Positions 62,593 to 64,000 of a DNA stretch of 64,000 bases are shown piece after piece. The DNA lies in NCBI RefSeq assembly GCF_963667775.1, contig NZ_OY764015.1:1629168-1693167 (forward strand), given 5' to 3'. The translations under genes and the position numbers were made by a program. The notes under the pieces were generated by a model. The model had not been told where the DNA came from, did no database searches, and saw only the letters and a program-made list of their open reading frames with translations. Position 1 is the stretch's first letter; each line of letters starts with the position of its first letter. This DNA is from an uncultured Trichococcus sp. (GTDB lineage: Bacteria; Bacillota; Bacilli; Lactobacillales; Aerococcaceae).

Positions 62593-63798
62593 ATGGCGGA
62601 AAATCAGAAAAAGAAAAAGCAGATCCTCGGCGTCGAAAGCAATATTTTCTTTGTCGGCTTGACCAGTTTCCTGACGGATACGACGACAAAAATGGTCTAC
62701 AGCATCCTGCCTCTATTCCTGACGACATTGGGCGCTTCGAAAACGGAAATCTCCTTGATTGAGGGGATTGCCGAAAGCACCGCTTCCGTCCTAAAGTCCC
62801 TCTCCGGTTGGTGGAGTGACAAAATCGGCCGCAACAAACCATTCATGGTCATCGGTTACGGTATCACCGCCATCCTTTCCCCGCTCTTCGCATTCGTGAC
62901 GACGCCGCTGCAGGTTCTGGCGATCCGCTTTGTCGAACGCGTCGGAAAAGGCATCCGAACCGCACCCCGGGATAGTCTTGTGGCCGGCTCTTCGGAAGAG
63001 AACAAAAACGCCGGCTTGAATTTCGGCTTCCATAAGGCCATGGACAACAGCGGAGCCATCGTCGGGCCGCTGATCGCTTTTGCCGTGCTGGCCGCCTTCC
63101 CCGGCGACTATCGGCGCGTCTTCCTGTTTGCCGCCATTCCGGGTATGTTGGGTCTGTTGTCGATCGTCTTTTTTGTGAAGGAAGCCAAACGCGCAAAATC
63201 GGAACGTCTTGGAAAACTGGCATTGCGTGATTTCCCAAAGGATTTCTACCTTTTTCTGTTCATCGTTTTCCTTTTCACGCTGGGAAATTCGACGGATGCC
63301 CTGCTCCTGATCAAAGCGAGCGACGTCGGCGTCAGCGATGCCTTCATCCCGATCATGTATCTGGTTTTCAATGCGGTTTCGGTCGCCTTCGCCGTTCCGC
63401 TCGGGAAGCTGTCCGACAAGATCGGCCGCAAGCGCATCATCATCGGCGGCTATCTGATGTTCGCGCTGATTTATTTCGGTTTCGGCAAGGCGGCTACCCC
63501 TTTCGCCATCGTCGGCCTCTTCGCCTTTTACGGCCTATACAGCGCTGCGACGGACGGCATCCAGAAAGCGTTGGTGTCCGACATCATCGGCAAGGAAAAG
63601 AAAGGCACCGGCTTGGGACTATACAATGCGCTCTTGGGGATGACGCTGTTGCCGGCCAGCCTGATCGGCGGCTGGCTCTATGATACGTTCAACAATCAGG
63701 TGCCCTTCTATTTTGGTTCCGCCACCGCCCTGCTTTCCGCTTTTTTGATGTTTCTCTTCTATCAACGCGGGAAACGCAATGGCACACGCCACGCTTAA
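62593..63798 (+). CDS. MFS transporter, YfnF/tetracycline-resistance-like
   Basis: A 401-residue major facilitator with 12 membrane segments. NIFFVGLTSFLTDTTTKMVYSILPLFLTTLGASKTEISLIEGIAESTASVLKSLSGWWSDKIGRNKPFMVIGYGI includes motif A, and RFVERVGKGIRTAPRDSLVA is typical of the DHA1-like group found with 'MFS transporter' in anaerobic bacteria. Substrate unknown. Start ATG 62593-62595 preceded by AAAGAAGG; the longer in-frame reading upstream has no signal. Confidence 0.9.
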   Translation: MAENQKKKKQILGVESNIFFVGLTSFLTDTTTKMVYSILPLFLTTLGASKTEISLIEGIAESTASVLKSLSGWWSDKIGRNKPFMVIGYGITAILSPLFAFVTTPLQVLAIRFVERVGKGIRTAPRDSLVAGSSEENKNAGLNFGFHKAMDNSGAIVGPLIAFAVLAAFPGDYRRVFLFAAIPGMLGLLSIVFFVKEAKRAKSERLGKLALRDFPKDFYLFLFIVFLFTLGNSTDALLLIKASDVGVSDAFIPIMYLVFNAVSVAFAVPLGKLSDKIGRKRIIIGGYLMFALIYFGFGKAATPFAIVGLFAFYGLYSAATDGIQKALVSDIIGKEKKGTGLGLYNALLGMTLLPASLIGGWLYDTFNNQVPFYFGSATALLSAFLMFLFYQRGKRNGTRHA

Positions 63799-63839
63799 TT
63801 TAAGACAGCATGCAAAGGTGTAGGATTGGCGTTAGCAGC

Positions 63840-63990
63840 GGAATTCCCCGTCAAAGTGGTTTTGACGGGGAATCTTGTGTCGCGTGTGGCTGTATTTCCC
63901 CGCCAAGCCGATTTTGGCGGGGAGACTGAATAGGATTCGAATTGATTTTGCCCGCCAATAAGGTTTTGGCGGGTTATTTCTAAGGATAAC
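63840..63990. repeat. hairpin array F, CCCCG(T/C)CAA core, 52-bp period
   Basis: Stem-loops start at 63846, 63898 and 63950: exactly 52 bp apart. Unit 1 is CCCCGTCAAA with TTTGACGGGG, unit 2 CCCCGCCAA with TTGGCGGGG, unit 3 CCCGCCAA with TTGGCGGG. The T-A pair of unit 1 is C-G in units 2 and 3, on both sides. Unit boundaries share flanks with array B. May continue beyond the window. Confidence 0.9.
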
Positions 63991-64000
63991 GTATATTCAA

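Overview
The window looks like chromosome of a moderate-GC Firmicute of the order Lactobacillales. The gene set (SstT, NanE with a glucose-family PTS permease, an ABC/GH32 fructoside locus, DUF975, and a TIM-barrel protein labelled 'hydrolase' in lactic acid bacteria) and the AGGAGG-type ribosome sites suggest Carnobacteriaceae, possibly Trichococcus. That placement is inference; there is no rRNA here. No prophage, CRISPR array or rRNA operon is visible. One tRNA-Ser(CGA) is present.

Layout. 1-7 kb: 5' end of a Gfo/Idh/MocA oxidoreductase gene, an aldo/keto reductase, a YkuE-like phosphoesterase, a DUF1538 membrane protein coupled to a duplicated PII-like protein, and an amino-acid-type ABC binding protein and permease without an ATPase gene. 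7-9.6 kb: a two-gene HTH operon whose promoter and start codon (9386-9488) are separated from its body (7082-7975) by a TnpB-only IS200/IS605-type element. 9.6-16 kb: aconitase, a divergent LysR regulator with a large dyad between them, a CitMHS carrier and a PrpF-family isomerase, together a likely citrate/aconitate utilisation cluster. 16-22 kb: Ogt, an XRE regulator with a membrane partner, a PatB/MalY lyase, and a MarR regulator with a second-type FtsH. 22-29.5 kb: a fructoside locus (LacI regulator, two permeases, binding protein, GH32, fructokinase) with a LacI-type operator sitting inside its promoter. 29.7-39 kb: BASS transporter, SixA-CHAD fusion, MATE pump, RpiR regulator with NanE and PTS, SstT. 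39-42.3 kb: tRNA-Ser, a gene remnant, a Panacea/MazF-like toxin-antitoxin pair and a complete IS200/IS605 element (tnpA and tnpB). 42.3-64 kb: a sirtuin without zinc cysteines, B12-dependent ribonucleotide reductase, MFS, UvrC, DegV, a half-size AbrB transporter, a HIRAN protein, an iron alcohol dehydrogenase, a CadA-like metal ATPase with a clear promoter and operator, a YpfJ-type protease, an SDR, a TIM-barrel protein, DUF975, a zinc ribbon plus macrodomain pair and a final MFS.

The most unusual content is between genes. Six intergenic arrays (about 19.1, 22.0, 37.2, 43.2, 54.9 and 63.9 kb) consist of inverted repeats spaced almost exactly 52 bp apart. They use three different palindrome cores, two loci each, but share the same period, which equals five B-DNA turns at 10.4 bp. 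Within units, stem changes are partly compensated. Separately, a ~200-nt element with a long three-tier stem occurs twice, 46 kb apart (4849-5050 and 51178-51382).
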